Part shown: positions 8,385 to 15,756 of the stretch, one piece after another
Position numbering within the stretch: position 1 is the stretch's first letter
How the letters are laid out: every line of letters starts with the position of its first letter
Assembly: GCA_017457085.1 (NCBI GenBank)
Contig: JAFTID010000001.1
Location: 1-46,732 of the forward strand
Reading direction: 5' to 3'
Length of the DNA: 46,732 nucleotides
DNA from: Phascolarctobacterium sp.
Lineage (GTDB): Bacteria > Bacillota > Negativicutes > Acidaminococcales > Acidaminococcaceae
The notes under the pieces: model-generated
The model's input: the letters and a program-made list of their open reading frames with translations, nothing else
Told to the model about the DNA's origin: nothing
Databases searched by the model: none
Position numbers and translations under genes: made by a program

Positions 8385-9061
8385 ATACCTTTGCGAGTAT
8401 TGCCGCACAATTGGTCGACTCTAGCCTAGGCGTTACAGGTCTTAGTGGCAAACGCCTAGGAAAGCCTTGAAAATTTACTTTTTCAAAAAAGTTTTTAATC
8501 AACAATATATTATAGCTGAAAAATTATCCGATTAGTTGAGGCTAGCCTTGACGTTACAGCCCTTAGTGGCAAACGCCTAGGAAAGCCTTGAAAATTTACT
8601 TTTTCAAAAAAGTTTTTAATCAACAATATATTATACCTATAAATTCATCAGATTGGTCGACTTTAGCCTTGGCGTTTTAAGGTCTTAGGCACAAACGGCT
8701 ATAATCGGTCGCAAATCGAAAACCAGAAGTAATAAGGTAGTTAAATGGCAGTGGCATTCAGCTCCTGCCATTTAAAATATAGGGCACAAACGGCTTCGGA
8801 ATGACCTCTCTGGCAGCTAGTGGTCCCCAAAAACCTCCGTATGAAAAGTAAAGAAGTAATATGCGAGGGTTAAACGATGAAGTTATCGGGTTGCTTTTAT
8901 GATAGGGACAATAAATCGATGCGGGACATCGAATTGGCACTGAAGCCTATTTCTTCATATCAAACAAAAGCTTACGGTAGCCCTGTGAATAGCTTTAAAA
9001 AGTTATTCATCTATAGCGCCCTTAAGCTAAAAACAAAATTTTTAAGAAGGAGGACTTTGTT
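8385..9061. other. Non-coding region with repeats and hairpins, candidate replication origin
   Basis: About 680 nt with no convincing gene. It holds the 121-nt repeat units (8411-8700), a 12-nt direct repeat GCACAAACGGCT at 8689-8700 and 8784-8795, and an 11-bp inverted repeat (TTAAATGGCAG at 8741-8751 with its complement at 8765-8775). A strong Shine-Dalgarno AAGGAGGA (9047-9054) for the next gene ends the region. Its place, directly upstream of the putative replication operon of the element, makes an origin or a structured RNA the main hypotheses. Both are inference. Confidence 0.55.
8411..8700 (+). repeat. Two and a half tandem 121-nt repeat units with internal hairpins
   Basis: Units begin at about 8411, 8532 and 8653 (121 nt spacing). 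The first two share 74 identical nucleotides (8441-8514 and 8562-8635). The first unit contains a perfect 10-bp inverted repeat, CCTAGGCGTT (8425-8434) with AACGCCTAGG (8451-8460), loop 16 nt. In unit two the left arm has two mismatches, and unit three is degraded. Each complete unit also contains a TTGAAAA/TTTTTCAA-type A/T hairpin followed by a T-run. This is not a CRISPR: there are too few units, they are long, and they are contiguous. Confidence 0.9.
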
Positions 9062-9481
9062 ATGTCCGAAAACAAAAAATCTATTGATTCTCTCTTCGAA
9101 GCGTTAATGAACGCTCAACTACCTACTATCAAAACTTCTGTTGGAAAATACACTTTTGGTGTAGTCAACAGTGCTCAAAATGGCAAACGTTTGAGTATTA
9201 GTAAAGCATTAGCTCAACATCTTGGTGTTGACACTTTCGTATATGCTATGCCATCCGCTGAAGAGCGCAAACTTGTCCTCGGTAAAGAACTCCCCTTTAC
9301 TAACGCTGTAGAACTCAAACTCAGCGGTGAAGGCAAAAAACTTTGCTATAATGCGCATATTGTTGAATTGCTAACTGATATGTTCTCTTTGGACTTCTCA
9401 ACCCATGTATCAATGACCGTATCCAACATCGTACTTGATGTTAAAAACGGTGTTCCTGTTGCTGTTGTCAACTTCCCGTAA
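9062..9481 (+). CDS. Unknown protein of the PolB operon, first gene
   Basis: 139 residues, with AAGGAGGA 7 nt before the ATG. I do not recognise a domain. The protein is mostly alternating short strands and helices, has no membrane segment or signal peptide, no Cys pairs, and a hydrophobic C-terminus (VPVAVVNFP). It is the first of three same-strand genes leading to the family B polymerase, directly after the repeat region. A replication accessory function, such as origin binding or polymerase loading, is a guess from position only. Confidence 0.6.
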   Translation: MSENKKSIDSLFEALMNAQLPTIKTSVGKYTFGVVNSAQNGKRLSISKALAQHLGVDTFVYAMPSAEERKLVLGKELPFTNAVELKLSGEGKKLCYNAHIVELLTDMFSLDFSTHVSMTVSNIVLDVKNGVPVAVVNFP

Positions 9482-9499
9482 GCTGTAACACTACTTTAA

Positions 9500-9530
9500 G
9501 TTGCACCTGTCTTATCCAAGCAGGTGCAAC
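9500..9530 (+). other. Strong intergenic hairpin in the PolB operon
   Basis: A perfect 10-bp stem (GTTGCACCTG with CAGGTGCAAC) and an 11-nt loop, placed between the first and second gene. No T-run follows (CCAAAATG), so it is not a standard terminator. It could set relative mRNA levels or be a processing site. Confidence 0.7.
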
Positions 9531-9592
9531 CCAAAATGTAACCCCCATGCATAGCATGGTAATAAAAATTTTAAATAAAGGAGATTTTTCTC

Positions 9593-10036
9593 ATGGAAAT
9601 TCCAAACATTAAATCTACAAAATATTCCGTAGCCCCCGCTGGCAAAGACGTTTTTATGGTTGACTCTGTTAGCTATGATGCTGAAAAGAACGCTATCAAA
9701 GCAACCTATCGTTTGTTGAACGCTGACCGTAAGCATACCGAAAACTACAGACTTGATGTAGATTTTCAAGTAAAGGCTCTTGGTAACATGGTTCGCGCTG
9801 CTTATGATGATAAGTCCATAGACGATATCACTGGTGATATCCTCGAAGGTGCTATCGGTCGTCAATTTCACGGTAAAATTACACACCGTGAATGGAGTGG
9901 GAACACTTACGCTGGTATCGATGCGTTTTCTTACAAACCGGTAACTGAACTGTATAGCTTCGCTAAAGAAGCTACAGATGTTATTCACGATGAAGAAACT
10001 GCATCTGTTATCAACAATATGGAAAATATCGCTTAA
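9593..10036 (+). CDS. Unknown protein of the PolB operon, possible ssDNA-binding protein
   Basis: 147 residues, with AAAGGAG before the ATG. The stretch around GKITHREWSGNTYAGIDAF resembles the beta-strand pattern of phage DUF669/SSB-like OB-fold proteins, and the C-terminus is acidic (DVIHDEETASVINNMENIA), as in many SSBs. This is weak evidence, but it fits the place just before a DNA polymerase. An ssDNA-binding partner would be expected for strand-displacement replication. No membrane segments. Confidence 0.5.
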   Translation: MEIPNIKSTKYSVAPAGKDVFMVDSVSYDAEKNAIKATYRLLNADRKHTENYRLDVDFQVKALGNMVRAAYDDKSIDDITGDILEGAIGRQFHGKITHREWSGNTYAGIDAFSYKPVTELYSFAKEATDVIHDEETASVINNMENIA

Positions 10037-10043
10037 AAATTTT

Positions 10044-10071
10044 AAAGGGTTGGTACTACTACCAGCCCTTT
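10044..10071 (+). other. Hairpin just before the polymerase Shine-Dalgarno
   Basis: AAAGGGTTGG (10044-10053) pairs with CCAGCCCTTT (10062-10071), with one G-T pair and an 8-nt loop. It ends 7 nt before GGAGGTGA of the polymerase gene, so it could affect translation of the polymerase or stabilise its mRNA. Confidence 0.55.
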
Positions 10072-10091
10072 AACTCTTTGGAGGTGAAACT

Positions 10092-13000
10092 ATGGCTGCT
10101 CCATCAGAAGTAACAGATTTCGTTAAGCAAAAGCTTGATGGTATCATCACACCACTTGGTTGGACTACCATCACCCACGAAGCATACGTTGGTGTATTGG
10201 ATAATAGATTCTCTGTATATTCTCGTGAACGTTGCATAGAAGACCTAAACCTGAATGGTTTTGATGATTTTACAAAATACCAATCGCTTGTAAACATTCG
10301 TGGTACTGGTGAGGATATAGTTTTCGCTTGCGACACCGAATGGGAAACTGTAAAAACTGGTAACACCAGCTATCGTTTTATTATCAGTTGGCAATTCAGC
10401 TACATCAAAGATGAAATGCTCACTGAAATAATATTCGTGGCTAAAACTGTGGAAAAGCTCTCTATCCAAGATGCTCTTAGCGTTTTGTATGCTCACTATA
10501 TGCGAAATTCTAAGCCTAAGTCTATTGGTGTTAAAACCATCAGAAGATATTTGGTGGAACATAATGTTAACGGTCGCTTAGTACAAGAAAAATTCAAAAC
10601 CATGAAGGAAGCTACAGAATTTGCTAGCACAGTCAATGTTGTTGGTAAGGTCACACCTGTCGATAACATCGCTAAAAGTAAGTATGTACCTATATGCTTG
10701 CTTTTTCACGCTGGATTCGTAGATATAACGGCTTTTAGTCATAAGAACTTAGTTCCTATACTAAAACGTCTTACAGTAATTCAAAAGGGCTTATGCTCAC
10801 TAAAGGAAATAAAGATTACTGCTCAACTGAAAAATAAAAAGTACAAAACTCACGCTCGTGTGTTTCCATTCTCTCTAATCGTTCGTGACACGATGTGCTT
10901 GGGACCACCAGGAAGCAGACAGCTCAAGGCTTATGGTGAAGCCATAGGCTTTAACAAAGTCGAGATTGGTGACAACATTGAACGCATGGGTGAACTGCTA
11001 ATCAACGATACAAAGTTATACTTCGAGTATGCTTCAAGTGACTCTGTAATTACATTGTTATATGCTGCAGCCCTTTATGGCAGTGGATCCGTTCCCGACG
11101 TAACGCTTACTTCATCAGCAGCAAACGTAATGCTTGGTACATTAGCTGATTATCTAAACGCTGATAGCCTTGAAGAATTCGATGCAATATACAGAGGTTT
11201 GAAAAAGGTTGATATGGGTAAGGTAAAAGTAAAGCAGTCCTATTCAGGTACAGCAGATATGGAAATCCCCTATATACAAGCTACTGACTACGAACCATTA
11301 AACTTGGATGCTCAAATCATCCAATACATAGCCAGCAAAGCTTACCACGGTGGATATAACATCTGCACTGAGGTTGGATTCTACGATAATCAGACCTATG
11401 ACTATGACTTGAAGAATGCTTACCCTACTGCTATGTACCCAATAAGTGACATAGACTGGAAGCAACCTATTATAAAAATGTATGAAAATGCGTTACTGTC
11501 TGACCTTGCTCCAGAACTATTTGAAGGTACATCGCCACTTCAGTACATTTTAGCTGAGGTTGACAGCTTTACCTTTCCTCAAGACACCCCATACCCATGC
11601 ATACCTTTGATGGTAAAGGGTATTCCTGTCTATCCATTAGAGTATTCATCCTCTAGTCCTGAATGTATGAAGGTTCCACGAGTATGTATAACTGGTGCAG
11701 AACTATTTCTTGCTCATCAACTTGGTGCTGATGTTAAGCTACATAAGGTGTTTATCCTTAACACTCTCAAAACCACTGATGAAGATGGCAATACTACCAC
11801 CAGCCAATCCCTTGCAGTAGCGGTAAAGCAACTCGTAAGCGATAGAGCTCGTACTCCTAAGAAGTCACTCTGCAACACGATTTTGAAGGTAATGGTTAAC
11901 TCCTGCTACGGTAAGATAGCTCAGAACGTTATAAGCAAGAGCACTTGGGATGCGTATTCAGATGAAATGATGGAAATTGGACCAAGTAAAATATCGAACC
12001 CTGTTTCAGCATCCTTCATAACAGCCATAGTGCGTTGTACTCTCATAGCTGCTCAAAACGAAATTACCAAGCTTGGTTATACCATATATTCCGTTACCAC
12101 TGATGGCTTTATCAGTAACGTTCCTGAAGATATACTAAAAGGTCTACCATTGCATGGCTTCCGTCAGCTATTATACGATGCTCGCATGGGTTTAACCGAT
12201 GGTGAGAGTGGTGAGATTTGGGAGATAAAGCATAATCAGTCAGACCTACTTAACTTTAACACCAGAGGTAACGTATCAAGAAGTCTTGAAGGTGTTTGTG
12301 CCCATTGTAGTGCTCGTAGTGATTACCCCAAGGACTCTTTAGAGGATAGAACGTGGCTGATGACTCAAGTACTATCACGTACTAGCAAGATACTTTCTGC
12401 TACGCCAGTATGGGTGACTTTTAAGGATTTCTTGCAAGGTAGGTACAATGATTTCGATGTATTCAAAAGGGATCGCTATCTCTCTATGGACTACGATATG
12501 AAGCGTAAGCCTGAACGAGATTCATTCCACACAGTAAAGCCTGTGATTGAGGGTATTGAATACGAGACTGCAAACTTCACTACCGTTCCCTATAAAGATG
12601 TTGGTGAATTTTCATTATACAGAAAGCTGAAAGACCTTATCGTCAAAGAAACCAAAAAGAAAGTTAGTATGGCTCTTCGCACTAAATACGATTGGGACAT
12701 GCTCTTTTGGCAAACCTTGGACAGAAGGGAAAAGCGTATCTCTAAAGGTAAAGCAACAACGCAAACAAGCTCTGTTGGTAAAGGTAAATCCTCAAATGCT
12801 TCTCCCGATAAAGTTAACAAAGATAAAATACGTTATTGCTTGTATGCTCACTATGCAGGAGTATTTGAAATACCATTGCTTAAACAGTCTAAGAAGAGTT
12901 TCTTAGCAGAACTGAATAATCAACATCTAACTTCTTACGTGTTCAAAAGCGACGACTTGAAGAACTACGCCAAGAAAAACAGACACCCGAAGATTTTAGA

Positions 13001-13154
13001 ATCAAAAGAACCTGACTATGTTAAGCACTTCTTGGAAGACCAGGAACCTATCACTGGTATCCTTTCCTCATTAGGTTGTGGTTGTAACCCAAACAGTGGT
13101 AATGCTTCTAACCATTCGGGAAATTTATCGCAGGTTTCCCAATCGCAATCTTGA
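10092..13154 (+). CDS. Family B DNA polymerase, probable primer-independent PolB (piPolB)
   Basis: 1020 residues, ATG preceded by GGAGGTGA. Proofreading domain: ExoI DTE at 81-83 and an ExoIII-like Tyr313-x3-Asp317. Polymerase domain: YHGG at 418-421, motif A YDLKNAYPT (Asp439), motif B KVMVNSCYGK (Lys599, Tyr606, Gly607) and motif C SVTTDGF. The last keeps the catalytic Asp671, but the usual first carboxylate is Thr669. The position of the KTKY motif, which contacts the terminal protein in protein-primed enzymes, reads NTRG (723-726). As I recall it, piPolBs carry KTRG there. The segment between motifs A and B is long enough for a TPR2-like strand-displacement insertion. A flexible KGK/SQSQS-rich C-terminal tail is extra. 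No terminal-protein gene is visible nearby. Role: replication of the element, possibly with de novo priming. Confidence 0.85.
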   Translation: MAAPSEVTDFVKQKLDGIITPLGWTTITHEAYVGVLDNRFSVYSRERCIEDLNLNGFDDFTKYQSLVNIRGTGEDIVFACDTEWETVKTGNTSYRFIISWQFSYIKDEMLTEIIFVAKTVEKLSIQDALSVLYAHYMRNSKPKSIGVKTIRRYLVEHNVNGRLVQEKFKTMKEATEFASTVNVVGKVTPVDNIAKSKYVPICLLFHAGFVDITAFSHKNLVPILKRLTVIQKGLCSLKEIKITAQLKNKKYKTHARVFPFSLIVRDTMCLGPPGSRQLKAYGEAIGFNKVEIGDNIERMGELLINDTKLYFEYASSDSVITLLYAAALYGSGSVPDVTLTSSAANVMLGTLADYLNADSLEEFDAIYRGLKKVDMGKVKVKQSYSGTADMEIPYIQATDYEPLNLDAQIIQYIASKAYHGGYNICTEVGFYDNQTYDYDLKNAYPTAMYPISDIDWKQPIIKMYENALLSDLAPELFEGTSPLQYILAEVDSFTFPQDTPYPCIPLMVKGIPVYPLEYSSSSPECMKVPRVCITGAELFLAHQLGADVKLHKVFILNTLKTTDEDGNTTTSQSLAVAVKQLVSDRARTPKKSLCNTILKVMVNSCYGKIAQNVISKSTWDAYSDEMMEIGPSKISNPVSASFITAIVRCTLIAAQNEITKLGYTIYSVTTDGFISNVPEDILKGLPLHGFRQLLYDARMGLTDGESGEIWEIKHNQSDLLNFNTRGNVSRSLEGVCAHCSARSDYPKDSLEDRTWLMTQVLSRTSKILSATPVWVTFKDFLQGRYNDFDVFKRDRYLSMDYDMKRKPERDSFHTVKPVIEGIEYETANFTTVPYKDVGEFSLYRKLKDLIVKETKKKVSMALRTKYDWDMLFWQTLDRREKRISKGKATTQTSSVGKGKSSNASPDKVNKDKIRYCLYAHYAGVFEIPLLKQSKKSFLAELNNQHLTSYVFKSDDLKNYAKKNRHPKILESKEPDYVKHFLEDQEPITGILSSLGCGCNPNSGNASNHSGNLSQVSQSQS

Positions 13155-13483
13155 GAATCCCCTTGTGGTATGAGGTAATTCTGTGGTGTCAAAATCACCC
13201 CCTATGGGAAAGAAAAGAGGATGTAATTCCAAATGACTCCTCACGTTCCAAGCTAGGTACAAATTTATCACTCAATGGTACACGCATCATTAAGAGCAAA
13301 GTACCTGTAACTACGGTTACGAGCGAATGACCTTTTTGATTGTTAATGAACTTTAGAATGAAAATATCAGCCAGTATATAGTAACAATCCTACTGGCTTT
13401 AACTTTAAATTACACTGACCCGAAAAATGCAATTTTACGTATTAATATTATTATTTTGAAGCAATAAGAAAGGAGCATATCAT
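13155..13483. other. Gap between polymerase and excisionase genes
   Basis: 329 nt without a supportable gene. A stem AGCCAGTA (13369-13376) with TACTGGCT (13391-13398) is followed by a weak T/A-rich tail and may be the polymerase terminator. The AAAGGAG before the next gene lies at the right end. I see no promoter I would defend. Confidence 0.5.
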
Positions 13484-13687
13484 ATGCAAAAACAAAAAGT
13501 TGAAGCTAATGACCTAATTTACACTGAAGAATTCATCGAAATGCTTGGTGGCAAAGTTACCAAACGCATCATTTACAACTGGATCCGTGAAAAGAAAATC
13601 CCTGCTTTCAAAGTAGGCAACCGTTATGTTTTTTCAAGAAAACGTGTAGATGAATTCATCGCGAAAAAGCTTGGTATTGCTTGCTAA
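13484..13687 (+). CDS. Excisionase-like helix-turn-helix protein
   Basis: 67 residues, ATG preceded by AAAGGAG. It has a MerR/HTH_17-type winged helix: VTKRIIYNWIREKKIPAFKVGNRYVFSRKRVDEFIAKK, with the conserved R..YNWI...KIPAFKVG..Y.F.R..VDEF pattern of excisionase-family DNA binders. It lies immediately upstream of the integrase. Such proteins bend attachment-site DNA to favour excision or regulate element genes. Basic and cytoplasmic; no other domain. Confidence 0.85.
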   Translation: MQKQKVEANDLIYTEEFIEMLGGKVTKRIIYNWIREKKIPAFKVGNRYVFSRKRVDEFIAKKLGIAC

Positions 13688-13693
13688 TACCAT

Positions 13694-13726
13694 TGGCGCT
13701 AGCGGTTATAACGCTAGCGCCATATT
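13694..13726 (+). terminator. Hairpin terminator between excisionase and integrase
   Basis: TGGCGCTAGCG (13694-13704) pairs perfectly with CGCTAGCGCCA (13712-13722), followed by TATTTT. The stem is strong and the U tail short, so it may let part of the transcription through into the integrase gene. Confidence 0.7.
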
Positions 13727-13748
13727 TTAATATTGGAGGTCAATTATT

Positions 13749-15002
13749 ATGCCAGGTTCCAAAATACCTTTAGATAGAGAAGCTGCTAATGCAAAGCGTG
13801 ACTGCAAATGGCGTTTGTCAGTCAGCAACAAATTTCGTCCTGACGGTAAACCCAATCGTGCTACAAAGACAATTGGTCCATGCTCAGAAGCACAAGCCGA
13901 AAAAGAACTGCAAAAATTCTATGTTGCTTTTCAAAACCAAAGCCCATCTTCAGGCAAAAAAATAACCTTCGCAAACTTTGTTGAAGTCTGGAAGGTTGAA
14001 CATGTAGCTGGTTTAAGCCCGAATACCAAGCAAGGACACTTATCATGTGCTGACACAAGACTGCTTCCCTACTTTGGTCGCATGCGTTTAGCTAAAATTA
14101 AGGCTGAAACGATTATTGATTTCATCAATGATATGAAGCTTAACGGTGAAAGATTAGATGGCAAGGCAGGAAGCATTACTCCTGGCAGCATCTATGACTA
14201 TTATAAGATACTCCGCTCCATCTTTAACAAGGCTGTTGAATGGGGTTACTTGTCAGTCAGTCCTTGCGATAGTATTCCGAAGGATAAACGCCCTAAGGCT
14301 AACTATACTGCCAAGCCTATATTGGAAGAAGTAGAACTTGGTAAGCTGCTTACCGAACTATTTAAACTTAAACCAACATTAACAAATGTTAAGAATCAGC
14401 TATTCTTCTACCTATCACTTATAGATGGTTGTAGAAGTGGAGAACATCTTGCCTTAACTTGGGATGACATAAATTTCACTGGCAAGAAAATTACCATCAG
14501 CAAAAACATCTATGCTGAAGGTAGTAAAACATTAACACGAAATACTACTAAAGGTGGTACTTCCAGAATCGTTTATTGTGATGACCTTTGCATTGAACTC
14601 TTGAAAAAGCATAAAGCTTATCAAAACGAGTATTTAAAGAAGAATGGTCTGTCCAATCCTAACAAGTATGTCTTTCTCAAACGCAAGCGTACAGGAGATG
14701 ATATGGTTGTAGAACTACCAAGCAGAAGCTCATTCAACCATTGGATGACCAAATTTCTTAAAAAGTTAGGCCTGCCTCATATAGATGTTCATTCGTTCAG
14801 AAGAATGACTGCAAGCTATTGTCAGGATAATCAGGTACCCCTTACCGTAATCCAACAAATGTTAGGTCATAAGAATCCTAACACTACCATGATATATCTG
14901 AGATCCTTGTCTAATGCTAAGCTTAAAGGTGTTGAAGCTCTGTCCAACACATATCAGCAGCTTATACATAATGATATCGAACCCAACTCAAACAACCTTT
15001 AA
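13749..15002 (+). CDS. int: Tyrosine recombinase (integrase) of the element
   Basis: 417 residues, start with TGGAGGT upstream. The N-terminal arm-binding region (CKWRLSVSNKFRPDGKPNRATKT) and SAM-like core-binding domain (about 75-180) are followed by the catalytic domain. Arg229 (GCRSGEHLALTW), His348-x2-Arg351 (HSFRR), His374 (LGHKN) and nucleophile Tyr383 (TTMIYLR) are all present, so it should be active. It ends 81 nt before the 3' end of tRNA-Arg, the usual arrangement for integrases that target the 3' half of a tRNA gene and rebuild it on insertion. It is separated from the excisionase gene by a hairpin. Confidence 0.95.
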   Translation: MPGSKIPLDREAANAKRDCKWRLSVSNKFRPDGKPNRATKTIGPCSEAQAEKELQKFYVAFQNQSPSSGKKITFANFVEVWKVEHVAGLSPNTKQGHLSCADTRLLPYFGRMRLAKIKAETIIDFINDMKLNGERLDGKAGSITPGSIYDYYKILRSIFNKAVEWGYLSVSPCDSIPKDKRPKANYTAKPILEEVELGKLLTELFKLKPTLTNVKNQLFFYLSLIDGCRSGEHLALTWDDINFTGKKITISKNIYAEGSKTLTRNTTKGGTSRIVYCDDLCIELLKKHKAYQNEYLKKNGLSNPNKYVFLKRKRTGDDMVVELPSRSSFNHWMTKFLKKLGLPHIDVHSFRRMTASYCQDNQVPLTVIQQMLGHKNPNTTMIYLRSLSNAKLKGVEALSNTYQQLIHNDIEPNSNNL

Positions 15003-15044
15003 TCACCCGTTTTAATTAACCCTTAAATTAAACAAAGAGCAGAA

Positions 15045-15080
15045 AACGCACTACTAACGAAAGTAGTGCGTTAATTTTTT
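15045..15080 (+). terminator. Integrase terminator
   Basis: AACGCACTAC (15045-15054) pairs with GTAGTGCGTT (15063-15072), then AATTTTTT. It lies between the integrase stop and the tRNA-Arg 3' end. Confidence 0.9.
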
Positions 15081-15083
15081 AAC

Positions 15084-15160
15084 TGGTGACCCCGCCCAGA
15101 TTCGAACTGGGGATCTTCGCCTTAGGAGGGCGCTGCATTATCCAACTGTGCTACGGAGCC
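15084..15160 (-). tRNA. tRNA-Arg (anticodon CCT), likely integration site
   Basis: A 77-nt cloverleaf including an encoded CCA. Acceptor GGCTCCG pairs with CGGGGTC (wobbles allowed). The anticodon loop is CTCCTAA inside a GC-rich stem, and the T-arm CCCAG-TTCGAAT-CTGGG is perfect. The D-stem is short (GCA/TGC). The 3' end faces the integrase, so the attachment core probably lies in the T-arm and acceptor. It reads AGG codons. Confidence 0.9.
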
Positions 15161-15285
15161 ACATCTATATTAAATTTACAAATCAATTCCTAAACATCTT
15201 CAATTAACTGTAAGTTCCGAGAAAAGTTGCACAAAAAGTTGCACGAGGTGCTATTTTCGAACTATTCCTCAACCTCTAAAACCAG

Positions 15286-15372
15286 CTCTGTGACTGGGTT
15301 TGAACCACCTATGTAGGATTATAGGTCTACTTCTTAGGAGGCAGTTGCTCTATCCTACTGAGCTACGGAACC
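15286..15372 (-). pseudogene. Decayed tRNA-Arg(CCT)
   Basis: The 5' half is a normal tRNA: acceptor strand GGTTCCG, D-arm with GCTC/GAGC, and anticodon loop CTCCTAA. The 3' half is broken: the anticodon stem has an A-G mismatch, about 19 nt stand in place of a 4-5 nt variable loop, the T-stem has a mismatch, and the 3' acceptor strand (CACAGAG) does not pair with GGTTCCG. It has the same anticodon as the intact tRNA 126 nt away. It is probably the original chromosomal gene, made redundant by the copy at the element border. Confidence 0.65.
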
Positions 15373-15389
15373 GCAATATTTAGTTTAGA

Positions 15390-15695
15390 TTAAAGAGTTT
15401 CTGCCATTCCCGGAGGCATGCTCCATTCAACGCGAACCATGGTATTAACCCACAAACGAGTCATGCAGGTTTTGAAGTTTTCCAAGCTAGCCAATGGTTC
15501 CAAGGTTGTTTCCACAAAGGTTCTGATATCTTCGCCATTGGGAACTTCCAAGGTCAAGGGTTGAGCCAAGAAGCCTTCTACCAAGCTTTTCGCTTCATTA
15601 GAAGCAATGGTAATTTCAGCAGCTTTAGCTTCTTCATCATAAGTTACGAAGCCATAAGTGCCTTTATAATTCAGGGTAACAGTAAATTTTTCCAT
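15390..15695 (-). CDS. Hypothetical protein, 101 residues
   Basis: The start is supported by AGGAGGG 6 nt upstream. No recognised domain. It looks like a small beta-sheet protein (FTVTLNYKGTYGFVTYD, then AAEITIAS), ending with a tryptophan-containing segment (RLWVNTMVRVEW). No signal peptide or membrane segment. It lies between the tRNA region and ppk on the same strand as ppk, 62 nt after it; shared transcription with ppk is possible. Confidence 0.7.
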   Translation of the reverse strand: MEKFTVTLNYKGTYGFVTYDEEAKAAEITIASNEAKSLVEGFLAQPLTLEVPNGEDIRTFVETTLEPLASLENFKTCMTRLWVNTMVRVEWSMPPGMAETL

Positions 15696-15756
15696 AATTA
15701 ACCCTCCTAAACTAAACTTTATTATAACAATTTCATCCAGTTAGGGCAATATATAT

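Larger units (their letters stand above)
1..15083. mobile_element. Pipolin-like integrative element, left end outside window
   Basis: Seen: a tyrosine recombinase and an excisionase-like gene sit directly beside the 3' end of a tRNA-Arg gene, with a family B DNA polymerase, two small genes in its operon, a Y-family polymerase and a full type I R-M operon behind them. Known: pipolins are elements that encode a primer-independent PolB, usually integrate at tRNA genes with a tyrosine recombinase, and often carry type I R-M genes. Inferred: the right end lies in the tRNA 3' part at about 15084. I found no second copy of the tRNA 3' sequence inside the window, so the left end must lie before position 1, and membership of the leftmost genes is an assumption. 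Alternative: an unrelated integrative element with a protein-primed polymerase. Confidence 0.7.

Noticed and set aside
8411..8652. CRISPR-like repeats
   Set aside because: Only two full units, 121 nt long and contiguous, with no unique spacers and no cas genes nearby.
8877..9107. A 76-residue frame before the PolB operon
   Set aside because: It overlaps the well-supported gene at 9062 and its Shine-Dalgarno; composition is poor and it lacks a convincing start signal.
10092..13154. A phi29-like prophage
   Set aside because: No terminal protein, capsid, portal, terminase or lysis genes are present, while integrase and excisionase are; the primer-protein motif is altered.
15200..15250. Direct repeat AGTTGCAC between the two tRNA-Arg genes
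   Set aside because: Two short copies only, 14 nt apart; no relation to the integrase site can be argued.
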